A stretch of DNA of 64,000 nucleotides from Prochlorococcus sp. AG-418-I20. GTDB lineage: Bacteria; Cyanobacteriota; Cyanobacteriia; PCC-6307; Cyanobiaceae. The notes below the pieces were generated by a model. That model had not been told where the DNA came from and ran no database searches. It worked only from the letters and a program-made list of their open reading frames with translations. Shown here piece after piece: positions 53,102-62,393 of this stretch. The position numbers were made by a program, and so were the translations under genes. The stretch covers positions 124,001 through 188,000 of the forward strand of contig QCLZ01000001.1 of NCBI GenBank assembly GCA_003214175.1. Direction: 5' to 3'. Each line of letters opens with the position of its first letter. Within the stretch, counting starts at the first letter, position 1.

Positions 53102-54732
53102 ATGTTTTTATTTGTGTTCAAAAATTCCTTACCATAACCATAAGGTTCTTCAACTAATGGAGCTTCTCCTTCCCAATTTTCAACTGGAGGTGGAGAAGAT
53201 GTTAACCATTCAGGTGTAAGAGCATTCCAAGGGTTATCTCCAGCCTCTTTTCCATTTCTTACACTAAGGAAAACATTAATTAAAAAAGGAATTGTGCTTA
53301 TAGCCATCAAAAGAGCCCCAATGCTACTAATTTGATTCACGAACTGGAATTGAGGATCATATTCAGCGACTCTTCTCGGCATTCCATTTAAACCGAGCCA
53401 ATGTTGAGGAGCAAAGCACAAGTTAAATCCAATAAAGGTAATGATAAAATGTAAAATTCCTAACTTTTCACTTAGCATTTTTCCAGTTACTTTGGGGAAC
53501 CAATGATATATCGATGAGAAAATAATAAAAACAGTTCCGCCATAAACTATGTAATGAAAATGGGCTACAACGAAATAGGTATCATGTACGTGAATATCAA
53601 AAGGGACCTGTGCCAAAGCAACTCCTGTAATACCTCCAAAAACAAAATTTATAATAAATCCGCAAGAGAATAACATTGCACTATTGATTGAAATTTTACC
53701 TCCCCATAATGTTGCAACCCAATTGAAAAATTTTATCCCAGTAGGAACAGCAATAAATGCTGTCGCGATAGTAAAGAACAATCTCATCCAAGGTGGCGTT
53801 CCACTTGTAAACATGTGATGAGCCCAAACAACTAAACCTAAAACAACTATCCCCATTATTGAAAAAACCATTGTTGTATATCCAAAAAGTGGTTTTCTAG
53901 CATGTACAGGAAGTATTTCACTTACTAAACCAAAAGCAGGAAGTACCATAATGTAGACAGCTGGATGAGAATAAAACCAAAATAAATGCTGATAAACTAC
54001 AACATTGCCACCTAAAACAGGGTTAAAAAAACCTGTATTAGCGATGATATCGAAGCTAAGTAGAATTAAAGTGCCTGCTAAAACAGGAGTTGACAAAACA
54101 ACTAAAAGACTTGTCCCAAGCATTGCCCAACAATACATTGGCAATTGCATAAGTTTTAATCCTGGCCTTCTTAATTTGATAATGGTCGCAATAAAGTTTA
54201 TTCCACCAAATATAGAACTGCCTCCAAGTAATAGAACACTAAGAATCCAAATAATTTGTCCCGATTGAGGAGTAGTTATGCTCAAAGGAGGATAAGCCGT
54301 CCATCCAGCCTGAGCAGCCCCCTCAACAAAATAGCTCGCCACCAGCATCAAACCTGAGGGAGGAATTAACCAAAAAGCTACGGCATTTAATCTTGGGAAT
54401 GCCATGTCTCTAGCACCTACATAAAAAGGAATTAAGTAATTTCCAAAAGCACCGTTTACTACAGGCACTATCCAAAGGAATATCATTATTGTTCCATGCA
54501 GGGTTAAAACTTGGTTATAAACATCTCTTGGCATAAAATCAGACATTGGACTAGCTAGTTCAATTCTTATAGCGCTCGCTAAAGTTCCTCCTATTAAATA
54601 GAAAAGAAAACCGCATACTAAGTATTGTATCCCAATTACTTTATGATCAAGGCTAAAACTAAAGTATCTAAGCCAGCCTTTAGGTTGAAGGCTTTCATTA
54701 TTAGTTTTTTGTGGATCAATTGATATTGTCAT
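53098..54732 (-). CDS. ctaD: cytochrome c oxidase subunit I
   Basis: A 544-aa 12-span haem-copper oxidase catalytic subunit. Low-spin haem His in LTLHGTIMIFLW. CuB and haem-a3 motifs in QHLFWFYSHPAVYIMVLPAFG (Trp-His-x3-Tyr variant HPAVYI), VWAHHMFTSG with the His pair, and HDTYFVVAHFHYIVYGG. The start overlaps the ctaC stop by four bases. It is the dark-respiration terminal oxidase of cyanobacterial thylakoids. Confidence 0.98.
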   Translation of the reverse strand: MTISIDPQKTNNESLQPKGWLRYFSFSLDHKVIGIQYLVCGFLFYLIGGTLASAIRIELASPMSDFMPRDVYNQVLTLHGTIMIFLWIVPVVNGAFGNYLIPFYVGARDMAFPRLNAVAFWLIPPSGLMLVASYFVEGAAQAGWTAYPPLSITTPQSGQIIWILSVLLLGGSSIFGGINFIATIIKLRRPGLKLMQLPMYCWAMLGTSLLVVLSTPVLAGTLILLSFDIIANTGFFNPVLGGNVVVYQHLFWFYSHPAVYIMVLPAFGLVSEILPVHARKPLFGYTTMVFSIMGIVVLGLVVWAHHMFTSGTPPWMRLFFTIATAFIAVPTGIKFFNWVATLWGGKISINSAMLFSCGFIINFVFGGITGVALAQVPFDIHVHDTYFVVAHFHYIVYGGTVFIIFSSIYHWFPKVTGKMLSEKLGILHFIITFIGFNLCFAPQHWLGLNGMPRRVAEYDPQFQFVNQISSIGALLMAISTIPFLINVFLSVRNGKEAGDNPWNALTPEWLTSSPPPVENWEGEAPLVEEPYGYGKEFLNTNKNI

Positions 54733-55625
54733 AAATTCACCTCTGGTTTTTTATTTTTGTTAAACCATTCGTTGTAATCAGATTCTTCTTCAACAATTAT
54801 GGAGGCTCTCATCCCTCCATGATATGGGCCACATAATTCTGCGCAAATTATCGGATATTTTCCTACTTTTGTAGGAGTGAAATTTAGAATAGTTGGTTGT
54901 CCAGGAATAATATCCTGTTTAATTCTGAACTCTGGTACCCAAAAAGCATGAATTACGTCTTTGGATTCCATTTTCATTGATACTTTTTGATCAACAGGAA
55001 CGTGTAGTTCTCCTGAAATGAAATTGCCCTTGGGATAATTAAATAGAAATGCAAATTGCATAGCTGAAACTTCAATTGATAAATTATTTATTGCTATTTC
55101 ATTATCAGAAGTTTGACTTATTCCAGCCCATATTTTTTCAGAGTTAGAACTCATCATTTCGTGGTTATGATTAAGTTCTTTCATCCCTCCCATTCGATCG
55201 TAGATGTTGTAGCTATATAGACCTATTAATAAAACAATTATAGAAGGGATAATTGTCCATACAATTTCTAAGCTTAAATTTCCCTCTAAAGCTATTCCAT
55301 CGCCTATTTGATCATTTCTTTTCCTAAACTTAAATAAGCTATAAATAACTGCTATTGTCATTCCTATAAAAATAATTAATCCAATGATGAAAAGAATTTT
55401 AAAAAGTTCATCGTAGATTGGTGCATTAATACTTGCTTGAGCAGGGAGCAGATTTACATTAAAACCAATCCAAAAAGATATAGCAAAAACGAGGGAAATA
55501 ATTAGTATTAAATAAATTTTTTTATTTAACAATTGATTCCTTAAAAATTTTGTATTTATATCCTCAAGATATTCAATTTTTTTAATCCTGCATCCCTCTA
55601 TTAAAAGAAAAACATTTAAATTCAC
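54729..55625 (-). CDS. ctaC: cytochrome c oxidase subunit II
   Basis: A 298-aa protein with N-terminal membrane segments around residues 37-55 and 69-95 and a third hydrophobic span at 120-140, then a periplasmic cupredoxin domain. The CuA site is present in CAELCGPYHGGM (C-x3-C, then His and Met), and VIHAFWVPEFRIKQDIIPG precedes it. A Met/His/Asn-rich linker (GGMKELNHNHEMMSS) between the membrane and copper domains is unusual and could bind copper. The start is GTG at 55625, with the first 35 residues weakly supported; a start further in is possible. Confidence 0.92.
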   Translation of the reverse strand: MNLNVFLLIEGCRIKKIEYLEDINTKFLRNQLLNKKIYLILIISLVFAISFWIGFNVNLLPAQASINAPIYDELFKILFIIGLIIFIGMTIAVIYSLFKFRKRNDQIGDGIALEGNLSLEIVWTIIPSIIVLLIGLYSYNIYDRMGGMKELNHNHEMMSSNSEKIWAGISQTSDNEIAINNLSIEVSAMQFAFLFNYPKGNFISGELHVPVDQKVSMKMESKDVIHAFWVPEFRIKQDIIPGQPTILNFTPTKVGKYPIICAELCGPYHGGMRASIIVEEESDYNEWFNKNKKPEVNL

Positions 55626-55750
55626 AACTTCTTAAGATTTATGAAATAAAAGGCGTATTATTAATAACTTTTTAGAGTTAATTGTCAGGGAAAAAAGATT
55701 AAATTAGTAAATTATTTTTTAAATTAAACATATTAATTTTTAATTAATGT

Positions 55751-56725
55751 TTGGTTTTTAAATCTAATTTATTATGCAAATTAATAGGTTTTATCAATTT
55801 GATTAATAACCAATTATATAAATCAAAATATCTGACAATTTTTAAAAGGTTGGGAAGTCATAGTGTAATCGCACTCATTGCTCTAATCGTAATTGGAGGT
55901 GCTACGAGAGTCATGGAGGCGGGACTTGCCTGTCCAGATTGGCCATTATGTTATGGATCTTTTTTGCCTTTTAATCATATGAACCTAAGAGTATTTCTAG
56001 AGTGGTTTCATCGGCTAGACGCTTTTCTGGTTGGAATATTAATTCTTTTTAAATTTGTCCTTTCAATTATTTGGAAAAATGAAATTCCAAATTGGTTACC
56101 TAAAACTTATTCATTATTACTTTTTCTCATTATTGTCCAAGGATCTTTTGGAGCTTTAACAGTAATAAACCTGCTTGATTCATATACTGTTACTGGTCAT
56201 CTTTTAATAGCTTTTCTTCTTCTCATTACAACAATTTCAATAAATCAAAATTTAGAAAATGACGACATAGAAGAGCCTTTAATTTGGTGGAGATTATTAT
56301 TGTTTGTTCCTATTTTACTTACTTTGATTCAATCTTTTATTGGAGTAAGGCTTTCATCAACCTGGTCAGCACATATTTGCTTATCTTTTAATAAACAATG
56401 TCTAATTCTCAATACTCATAAATTATTTGCTTTCCCAATTGCTTTTTCAATTCTATTGATTATTGCTACTGCTATTTATAAGAGAAGTTTGCTTAATGAA
56501 AATTGGAAATATCTCTCAGCTCTTATCTTTCTCTTGTTTTCCCAAATTGCTTTGGGTGTTTTAAGTCTTAAAACAAATTTGAATGAACCTATTTTTATTA
56601 TTGGTCATCAACTTAACGCCTCTTTATTTATTGCGATATTAACAACATTAATTTTTAGAAATCCTTTTACCAAAAAAGGCCTAATCCACTCCCCAAATTC
56701 TCAAATGGTTGGTATCAATTCATGA
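55751..56725 (+). CDS. ctaA: haem A synthase (CtaA/COX15)
   Basis: A 324-aa eight-span membrane protein that converts haem O to haem A. Conserved segments are [36 protein letters not shown] (His ligand), [24 protein letters not shown] and [11 protein letters not shown], holding the four haem-ligating histidines. It is divergent from ctaC, sharing a 125-base control region. The TTG start at 55751 gives about 35 residues before the first span; a later start is possible. Its stop overlaps ctaB (ATGA). Confidence 0.94.
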   Translation: MVFKSNLLCKLIGFINLINNQLYKSKYLTIFKRLGSHSVIALIALIVIGGATRVMEAGLACPDWPLCYGSFLPFNHMNLRVFLEWFHRLDAFLVGILILFKFVLSIIWKNEIPNWLPKTYSLLLFLIIVQGSFGALTVINLLDSYTVTGHLLIAFLLLITTISINQNLENDDIEEPLIWWRLLLFVPILLTLIQSFIGVRLSSTWSAHICLSFNKQCLILNTHKLFAFPIAFSILLIIATAIYKRSLLNENWKYLSALIFLLFSQIALGVLSLKTNLNEPIFIIGHQLNASLFIAILTTLIFRNPFTKKGLIHSPNSQMVGINS

Positions 56726-57723
56726 ACAGTAGTAACTTAGAAAACTTGAACTATAAACCTCCGATTAGGGATGAAGTTGTACCTTCAAGAAAAAGATTAA
56801 CTTTACCACCTTGGCTTGAAGTCGCAAAACCTAGATTAATTCCACTTTTATTGGCAACAACTTTGGGAGGAATGGCTTTAACAGAAGAATGGCCTTTGTC
56901 TTCGCCGAAACTTATTTGTACTTTAGGTGGAGGCGCTTTGGCAGCAGCAGCAGCAGGAGCTCTTAATTGCTTGTGGGAAATGGAATTAGATAAGAGGATG
57001 ACAAGAACTAGCAAAAGAGCCTTGCCAGCAGGAAAATTGTCATCTGAGACTGTATTTTTAGCTGCTGTATCATGTACTTTGGCAGCTTCGATGCTTTTAA
57101 TAAGTGGTGTAAATTATTTAGCTGCGGGTTTAACTCTTCTTGGTTTATTTAGCTACGTAATTTTGTATACAGTTATTTTGAAACCTCGTACTACAAAAAA
57201 CATTGTTTTCGGAGGAGTTGCTGGTGCGATACCACCCTTAGTTGGAGCATCTGCTGCCACAGGGCATGTAGGTCTTAGTGGTTGGTGGTTGTTTGGTTTA
57301 GTAATGTTATGGACCCCAGCTCATTTTTGGGCACTTGCAATTTTGTTGAAGGATGATTACGCATCTGTTGGTATTCCTATGCTTCCTTCTGTTAAAGGAT
57401 CTGTTTTTACTGCTAAAGCGATTTCTCGTTACGGATGGGCAACAGTTTTAATGAGTATTATGGGAGTCTTTGCTTTACCTGAAGGGGGTCTCTTATATGG
57501 AATTATGTTGTTGCCGTTTAATGGAAGACTTTTGCAATTAATAAATGAATTAGAGAAATCTCCTAATGATCTTTCAAGAGCAAAGTCTCTTTTTAGGTGG
57601 TCTATTCTCTATATGTTTGGCATTTGTCTTTTGTTATTAATTTCCAGAACCCAATTATCTGTAGAATTTGAGCAGCAATCTATGCAAATATTTTTATCTA
57701 TAGTATCTCTGCTTAGTAATTAA
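56722..57723 (+). CDS. ctaB: protohaem IX farnesyltransferase (haem O synthase)
   Basis: A 333-aa UbiA-family enzyme that farnesylates haem B. The diphosphate-binding [21 protein letters not shown] region (about 85-105) and the second loop [15 protein letters not shown] are in place, within about nine membrane spans. The start overlaps the ctaA stop by 4 bases. With ctaA it provides haem A for the divergent ctaCDE oxidase, so the two divergent units form one functional cluster. Confidence 0.96.
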   Translation: MNSSNLENLNYKPPIRDEVVPSRKRLTLPPWLEVAKPRLIPLLLATTLGGMALTEEWPLSSPKLICTLGGGALAAAAAGALNCLWEMELDKRMTRTSKRALPAGKLSSETVFLAAVSCTLAASMLLISGVNYLAAGLTLLGLFSYVILYTVILKPRTTKNIVFGGVAGAIPPLVGASAATGHVGLSGWWLFGLVMLWTPAHFWALAILLKDDYASVGIPMLPSVKGSVFTAKAISRYGWATVLMSIMGVFALPEGGLLYGIMLLPFNGRLLQLINELEKSPNDLSRAKSLFRWSILYMFGICLLLLISRTQLSVEFEQQSMQIFLSIVSLLSN

Positions 57724-57761
57724 ATTAGATGTAAAATGTTTTTTAGTAAATAGTAAGTTTG

Positions 57762-58778
57762 ATGAATTATATAAACGTTAAAGGGCTATCAAAATCTTAT
57801 TCAGATATCAATGCATTAAAAAATTTATCGATGGAAATTGAAGCTGGCACTTTATTTGGAATACTAGGTCCAAATGGTGCAGGTAAATCAACACTAATAA
57901 AAATACTCGCTACTTTAATAGAGCCTGATAGTGGAGAAGTTTTTTTAAATAATATTAATCTGATAAAAAATTCAAGGAAAATTAGAGAATTAATTGGTTA
58001 TGTTGCCCAAGATATTGCACTTGATAAAATATTAACTGGACGAGAGCTTTTGGATTTTCAATCAGATTTATATCACATTAACAAAAACAAAAAATATGAA
58101 AGGATAAAGAAATTAATAGATCAATTAGAAATGAATGATTGGATTGATCGTAAGTGCGGAACTTATTCAGGGGGAATGAAAAGAAGAATAGATCTGGCAG
58201 CTGGACTTTTACATTTGCCCCAAGTATTAATTCTGGATGAACCTACAGTTGGTTTAGATATTGAAAGTAGAAATATTATATGGCAACTTTTGAAAGATTT
58301 GAGAAATAATGGAATGACTATTATTTTAAGCAGTCACTATCTTGATGAAATAGATAAATTAGCAGACAGATTAGTGATAATTGATGATGGAAGAGTTATC
58401 GCACAAGGGACTCCTGCAGAGCTTAAAAATAAATTAGGAGGAGATAGAGTAACTTTGAAAGTAAGAGAATTTAGTAATCAGGAAGAAGCAAACAATATAT
58501 GTCAAATTTTATCTTCAATAGATGGAATTAGTCAGATTATCATAAATGAAGCTCAAGGTTTCTCGATAAATTTTGTAGCAGATAAGAAAAAAGATTTACT
58601 TACGAAGCTAAAAGTGGAATTGGCCTTCTCAAAGTTTGAAATTTTTTCTCTTACCCAAAGTCAGCCAAGCTTGGATGATGTATATCTTCAATCAACTGGG
58701 AAAACATTATTGGATGCAGAAATTTCTATGGCAGGGAAAAGAGACCTAAAAAAAGAATCAAAGCAATCCATGCGATAA
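57762..58778 (+). CDS. ABC exporter ATPase, DrrA-like
   Basis: A 338-aa ABC ATPase with a long C-terminal domain. Walker A GILGPNGAGKSTLIKIL, Q-loop GYVAQDIALDKILTG, signature TYSGGMKRRIDLAAGLL, Walker B VLILDEPTVGLDI and the switch His in SSHYLDEI. The 100-residue C-terminal part (from about 232) is typical of the DrrA family of drug or lipid exporters. The ATG at 57762 follows an in-frame TTG. It probably works with the ABC-2 permease 47 bases downstream. The substrate is unknown. Confidence 0.9.
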   Translation: MNYINVKGLSKSYSDINALKNLSMEIEAGTLFGILGPNGAGKSTLIKILATLIEPDSGEVFLNNINLIKNSRKIRELIGYVAQDIALDKILTGRELLDFQSDLYHINKNKKYERIKKLIDQLEMNDWIDRKCGTYSGGMKRRIDLAAGLLHLPQVLILDEPTVGLDIESRNIIWQLLKDLRNNGMTIILSSHYLDEIDKLADRLVIIDDGRVIAQGTPAELKNKLGGDRVTLKVREFSNQEEANNICQILSSIDGISQIIINEAQGFSINFVADKKKDLLTKLKVELAFSKFEIFSLTQSQPSLDDVYLQSTGKTLLDAEISMAGKRDLKKESKQSMR

Positions 58779-58825
58779 AAAACTTTTGGTTAACTAACTA
58801 TAATGAATTCTAATTACTGCTAATT

Positions 58826-59650
58826 ATGGAATTACAACAGTATAATTTATTTTTTTTATATCAAGAAACATTTGCCTTAACAAAGAGATTATTTATTCAA
58901 TTAAAAAGAAGACCATCAACTCTTTTAGCAGGAATATTACAACCTATAATTTGGCTTTTTTTATTTGGGGCATTATTCTCTAAAGCTCCTGAAGGTTTTT
59001 TACCAGGAGTTGATTCTTATGGGAATTTTTTAGGAGCAGGACTTATTGTTTTTACTGCTTTTAGCGGAGCCCTAAACTCTGGTCTTCCTTTAATGTTTGA
59101 TAGAGAGTTTGGATTTCTTAATAGATTACTTGTGGCGCCTTTAACCAGTAGATTATCCATAGTTTTATCTTCTTTTTTATACATAACAATCTTGAGCTTT
59201 GTTCAGAGTATTGTAATAATGTTTGTTTCATACCTTTTGGGTTATGGATGGCCCAACTTATATGGTTTAGGAATTGTTTTTACAACACTAATTTTATTAG
59301 TTCTTTTTGTGACTTCAATAAGTTTATGTTTAGCGTTTGTTTTACCTGGACATATTGAATTAATCGCTCTTATATTCGTAATAAATTTACCTCTTCTCTT
59401 CGCGAGTACTGCTTTAGCTCCAATCTCTTTTATGCCAAATTGGCTGGGATGGTTAGCTTCATTAAATCCATTAACTTTTGCTATTGAACCAATTAGGACT
59501 GCCTATACACAAACTATGGATTTAGAATTAGTGGCTTTACATGCCCCATATGGTGATTTAACTTGTAAGAGTTGTATCTCAATTTTATTTTCTTTAACAG
59601 TTTTATCCTTGATTATCATAAGGCCTCTGTTAAATAGAAAGTTAAATTAG
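58826..59650 (+). CDS. ABC-2 type permease, DrrB-like
   Basis: A 274-aa ABC-2 permease with six spans. An N-terminal cytoplasmic segment FALTKRLFIQLKRRPSTLLAG is followed by the first span, QPIIWLFLFGALFS, then LMFDREFGFLNRLLVAPLTSR (the coupling segment of ABC-2 proteins) and LNPLTFAIEPIRTAY near the C-terminus. It pairs with the upstream DrrA-like ATPase. Its position just after ctaAB recurs in related cyanobacteria as far as I recall; the exported compound is unknown. Confidence 0.9.
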   Translation: MELQQYNLFFLYQETFALTKRLFIQLKRRPSTLLAGILQPIIWLFLFGALFSKAPEGFLPGVDSYGNFLGAGLIVFTAFSGALNSGLPLMFDREFGFLNRLLVAPLTSRLSIVLSSFLYITILSFVQSIVIMFVSYLLGYGWPNLYGLGIVFTTLILLVLFVTSISLCLAFVLPGHIELIALIFVINLPLLFASTALAPISFMPNWLGWLASLNPLTFAIEPIRTAYTQTMDLELVALHAPYGDLTCKSCISILFSLTVLSLIIIRPLLNRKLN

Positions 59651-59657
59651 AAATTTT

Positions 59658-60092
59658 ATGCTTTTAAAAAATCATTTAATAGAAGTTTTTAAACAAGCCT
59701 CTTTAGAAAATAATTCTTTGCTTAAAGATAATGTAGTTCTTAAGTGGGTCCATAGATTTGGGATTGATTCATTAAATGATCTATTAATCCATAGCTCAGC
59801 ACTAAGGGAATTTCATCATGAAGAAGAAAATCAAGAACAAATAACTTTAATTGATGAAAATAATGAAGAAGAAAATCAAGAACAAATTAGGCTTGAGTCT
59901 TTAAAAACTTTAGAAAATTTAGAAGAAACAAATTGTGAATCAAATAATCTAAAAATTTCTAACAATAATCAAGTCTTTAATACTAAGCAAGATTTTACTC
60001 AAGTAAATCAATATATTAAAACCCCAAAATTACCACTACCTAATATTAAAAATTTAAGAAAATGGATTAATAAAGATAAAAAAGCTAGTTAG
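59658..60092 (+). CDS. hypothetical acidic/Asn-rich protein with an internal 15-residue duplication
   Basis: A 144-aa protein. The N-terminal part (NHLIEVFKQASLENNSLLKDNVVLKWVHRFG) looks like a folded helical region. The middle contains an in-frame 45-base duplication giving EEENQEQI twice. The rest is Asn/Glu/Lys-rich, ending in a basic KNLRKWINKDKKAS. No family is recognised. It starts 7 bases after the ABC permease and is convergent with groEL, 4 bases apart. Confidence 0.6.
   Translation: MLLKNHLIEVFKQASLENNSLLKDNVVLKWVHRFGIDSLNDLLIHSSALREFHHEEENQEQITLIDENNEEENQEQIRLESLKTLENLEETNCESNNLKISNNNQVFNTKQDFTQVNQYIKTPKLPLPNIKNLRKWINKDKKAS
59818..59887 (+). repeat. in-frame direct repeat, 25 identical bases with a 45-base period
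   Basis: The 25 bases at 59818-59842 recur exactly at 59863-59887. The period is 45 bases, so it is a codon-phased duplication of 15 residues in the hypothetical gene at 59658. Bases between the copies have diverged little. It is the only such direct repeat I noticed in that gene. Confidence 0.8.
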
Positions 60093-60095
60093 CTT
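60078..60095 (-). terminator. weak terminator candidate after groEL
   Basis: AAGCTA / TAGCTT (60082-60087 / 60090-60095) can form a short hairpin, followed on the minus strand by six T (plus-strand A-run 60078-60083, partly within the stem). It sits just after the groEL stop (60097) and overlaps the end of the convergent hypothetical gene. The stem is only five to six pairs with a minimal loop, so this is tentative. Confidence 0.35.
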
Positions 60096-60096
60096 C

Positions 60097-62082
60097 TTAC
60101 ATCATACCTGGCATACCCATGCCACCCATACCTGGCATACCCATGCCACCCATACCTGGCATACCCATGCCACCCATACCTGGCATACCCATGCCACCCA
60201 TACCTGGCATACCCATGCCACCCATACCTGGCATACCCATGCCACCCATACCTGGCATACCCATGCCACCCATACCTGGCATACCCATGCCACCCATACC
60301 TGGCATACCCATGCCACCCATACCTGGCATACCCATGCCACCCATACCTGGCATACCCATGCCACCCATACCTGGCATACCCATGCCACCCATACCTGGC
60401 ATACCCATGCCACCCATACCTGGCATACCCATGCCACCCATACCTGGCATACCCATGCCACCCATACCTCCCATTGGATCACCACCTGGTCCTCCAGGGG
60501 CTGAGGTTTCAGGCTCTGGAATGTCAGCCATCGCAACTTCTGTTGTGAGGAGCATAGCTGCAATAGATACTGAATCTTGAAGAGCTAATCTTATTACTTT
60601 GGTTGGATCTAATATTCCTGAATCTTTTAAATCCTCATATTTTCCTGAATTAGCATTGAAGCCTTTGTTAAGTCTTTTAATTTCGGCGACAACCACATCA
60701 CCATTAAAACCAGCATTTTTTGCTATTTGTTTAGTAGGTTCTAAAAGGGCTTCTTTTAGTATATTTATCCCTGTTCTTAAATCATCGGAAGATGTTTGAC
60801 TTACCTTTAAAAGGTCATCTGATATTTCAATTAAAGTTTGTCCACCTCCAGAAACTACACCCTCCTCAATAGCAGCTTTCGTAGCATTAAGGGAATCTTC
60901 GATTCTTAACTTTTTGTACTTCATCTCTGTTTCTGTTGCAGCTCCAACTTTAATAAGTGCTACTCCTCCAGCTAGTTTTGCTATCCTTTCATTGATTTTG
61001 TCCTGATCATACTCTGAGTCTGTTATATCAACTTCTCTTTTTAATTTTTCTACTCGCGCTTTAACCAAATCTTTAGTGTCTTCGAAGGCAACAATTGTAG
61101 TTTTGTCCTTCGTGATAGTTATTTTTTTTGCTTTGCCTAAGTCATTAATCGACACTTTATCAAGTGTCATCGATTTATCTTCACTAATTAACTTAGCTCC
61201 AGTAAGAATAGCAATATCTTCAAGGGCAGCTTTTCTTCTCTCGCCAAATAACGGAGCTCTTACGGAAGCTACGTTTAAGACTCCACTATTCTTATTCAAA
61301 ACTAAGGTGGTTAAAGCCTCTCCTTCGATATCTTCAGCAAGAATTAGAAAAGGTGAGCCGGATTTCTGAATTTCTTCAAGTATTGGAACCAGATCAACTA
61401 AAGTTGAAATTTTTTGATCAGTTATTAATATTTTAGGGTTTTCAAGTTCACAAACTTGTCTTTCTTGGTCTGTTACGAAATATGGAGAACTATAGCCTCT
61501 ATCAAAAGACATTCCCTCAGTTATATCTAATTCTGTATCTAGTGATTGAGATTCCTCAACAGTTATTACACCATCCGAAGTAACAATATCCATTGCCTTC
61601 GAAATTATAGATCCAATTTCTTCATCACCTCCGGCACTAACTGTTGCAACTTTTTGGATATCAGCACCACTTAATGAAATACTTTTGGAACTCAATTTTT
61701 CTAGAACAAAAGCCAGGCCTATCTCCATACCTTTTTTTAACTCAATAGGACTGGCACCAGAAGCAATATTTTTTAATCCCTCTTGAACCATCTTCTGAGT
61801 CAAAATAGTGGCTGTTGTTGTTCCATCTCCTGCACTTTCTTTTGTCTTGGATGCAACTTGTTCTATTAATTTCGCACCCAAATTAGAAATAGGGTTCTCA
61901 ATCTCAATCTCTTTGGCAACTGTGGACCCATCTCTAACTATATCTGGTGAACCAAATTTTCTCTCTATTACTACGTTTTTTGCTTTTGGCCCAATAGTAA
62001 CCTTTACCGCATTAGCTACGAAATTTACACCTTTTTCTAGCGCTTCTCTTGATTCATTAGAAAAACTTAACTGTTTAGCCAT
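60097..62082 (-). CDS. groEL: chaperonin GroEL with an extended GGMGMPGM repeat tail
   Basis: A 661-aa chaperonin. The body (to about residue 537) is a normal Gro[36 protein letters not shown] for ATP binding, and [11 protein letters not shown]. After [11 protein letters not shown] the tail is 15 perfect copies of GGMGMPGM ending in M, about 120 residues, against a GGM tail of roughly 20-40 residues in most GroELs. No groES is adjacent and no CIRCE element (TTAGCACTC-N9-GAGTGCTAA) is seen upstream, as expected for the second, unlinked cyanobacterial groEL. Confidence 0.95.
   Translation of the reverse strand: MAKQLSFSNESREALEKGVNFVANAVKVTIGPKAKNVVIERKFGSPDIVRDGSTVAKEIEIENPISNLGAKLIEQVASKTKESAGDGTTTATILTQKMVQEGLKNIASGASPIELKKGMEIGLAFVLEKLSSKSISLSGADIQKVATVSAGGDEEIGSIISKAMDIVTSDGVITVEESQSLDTELDITEGMSFDRGYSSPYFVTDQERQVCELENPKILITDQKISTLVDLVPILEEIQKSGSPFLILAEDIEGEALTTLVLNKNSGVLNVASVRAPLFGERRKAALEDIAILTGAKLISEDKSMTLDKVSINDLGKAKKITITKDKTTIVAFEDTKDLVKARVEKLKREVDITDSEYDQDKINERIAKLAGGVALIKVGAATETEMKYKKLRIEDSLNATKAAIEEGVVSGGGQTLIEISDDLLKVSQTSSDDLRTGINILKEALLEPTKQIAKNAGFNGDVVVAEIKRLNKGFNANSGKYEDLKDSGILDPTKVIRLALQDSVSIAAMLLTTEVAMADIPEPETSAPGGPGGDPMGGMGGMGMPGMGGMGMPGMGGMGMPGMGGMGMPGMGGMGMPGMGGMGMPGMGGMGMPGMGGMGMPGMGGMGMPGMGGMGMPGMGGMGMPGMGGMGMPGMGGMGMPGMGGMGMPGMGGMGMPGMM
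60103..60469 (-). repeat. perfect 15-copy 24-bp minisatellite in groEL
   Basis: Fifteen identical 24-base units run from 60103 to 60462, with a partial sixteenth to 60469. Each encodes GGMGMPGM. I compared every unit base by base and found no substitution, including at third codon positions. Such identity implies recent expansion or continual homogenisation by slippage or recombination. It lies in the 3' end of groEL. Confidence 0.95.
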
Positions 62083-62213
62083 GTTTACTCGATCTTTAGT
62101 CTTATTCTAATCTCCCATAGAATCATTTTTAAGGGATATTTAATTAAGTGGGGAAAGCCGAATTTCTTTTAATTAGAGATACAAATTAACTTAAATAAGA
62201 GTATCTTTAAGAT

Positions 62214-62393
62214 ATGGAAGAAACAAATAATCTTATTTTTACTCTTACCGCAATCCTCGCGATTGCTATGACTCTGATATACTTTCCTTTAAGATTTTTT
62301 TTGACTTTAACTGCTAGAAGTCGAAGACTAAAACTTTTACAAAAAATTAGAAGGTTGAGAGATGAATTAGGTCAGCCTTATGAAAGTACATAA
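62214..62393 (+). CDS. short single-span membrane protein (59 aa)
   Basis: A 59-aa ORF with ATG start between divergent groEL and convergent fabG. One hydrophobic span is at about residues 8-30 (FTLTAILAIAMTLIYFPLRF), followed by a strongly basic helix (ARSRRLKLLQKIRRLRDELG). This layout suggests a small membrane-anchored protein with a cytoplasmic basic tail. It ends one base before the fabG stop. Function is unknown. Confidence 0.7.
   Translation: MEETNNLIFTLTAILAIAMTLIYFPLRFFLTLTARSRRLKLLQKIRRLRDELGQPYEST

Noticed and set aside
60103-60469. Regular repeats suggesting a CRISPR array
   Set aside because: Units abut with no unique spacers, encode a GGM-type GroEL tail in frame, and no cas genes are near.
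60102-60580. Long open frames on both strands across the repeat (Pro/Ile-rich on plus, Trp/Val-rich on minus)
   Set aside because: They are by-products of a 24-base repeat, whose length is a multiple of three, so any stop-free frame stays open. The GroEL frame explains the region.
62083-62213. CIRCE/HrcA operator upstream of groEL
   Set aside because: No TTAGCACTC or GAGTGCTAA match is present in the leader.
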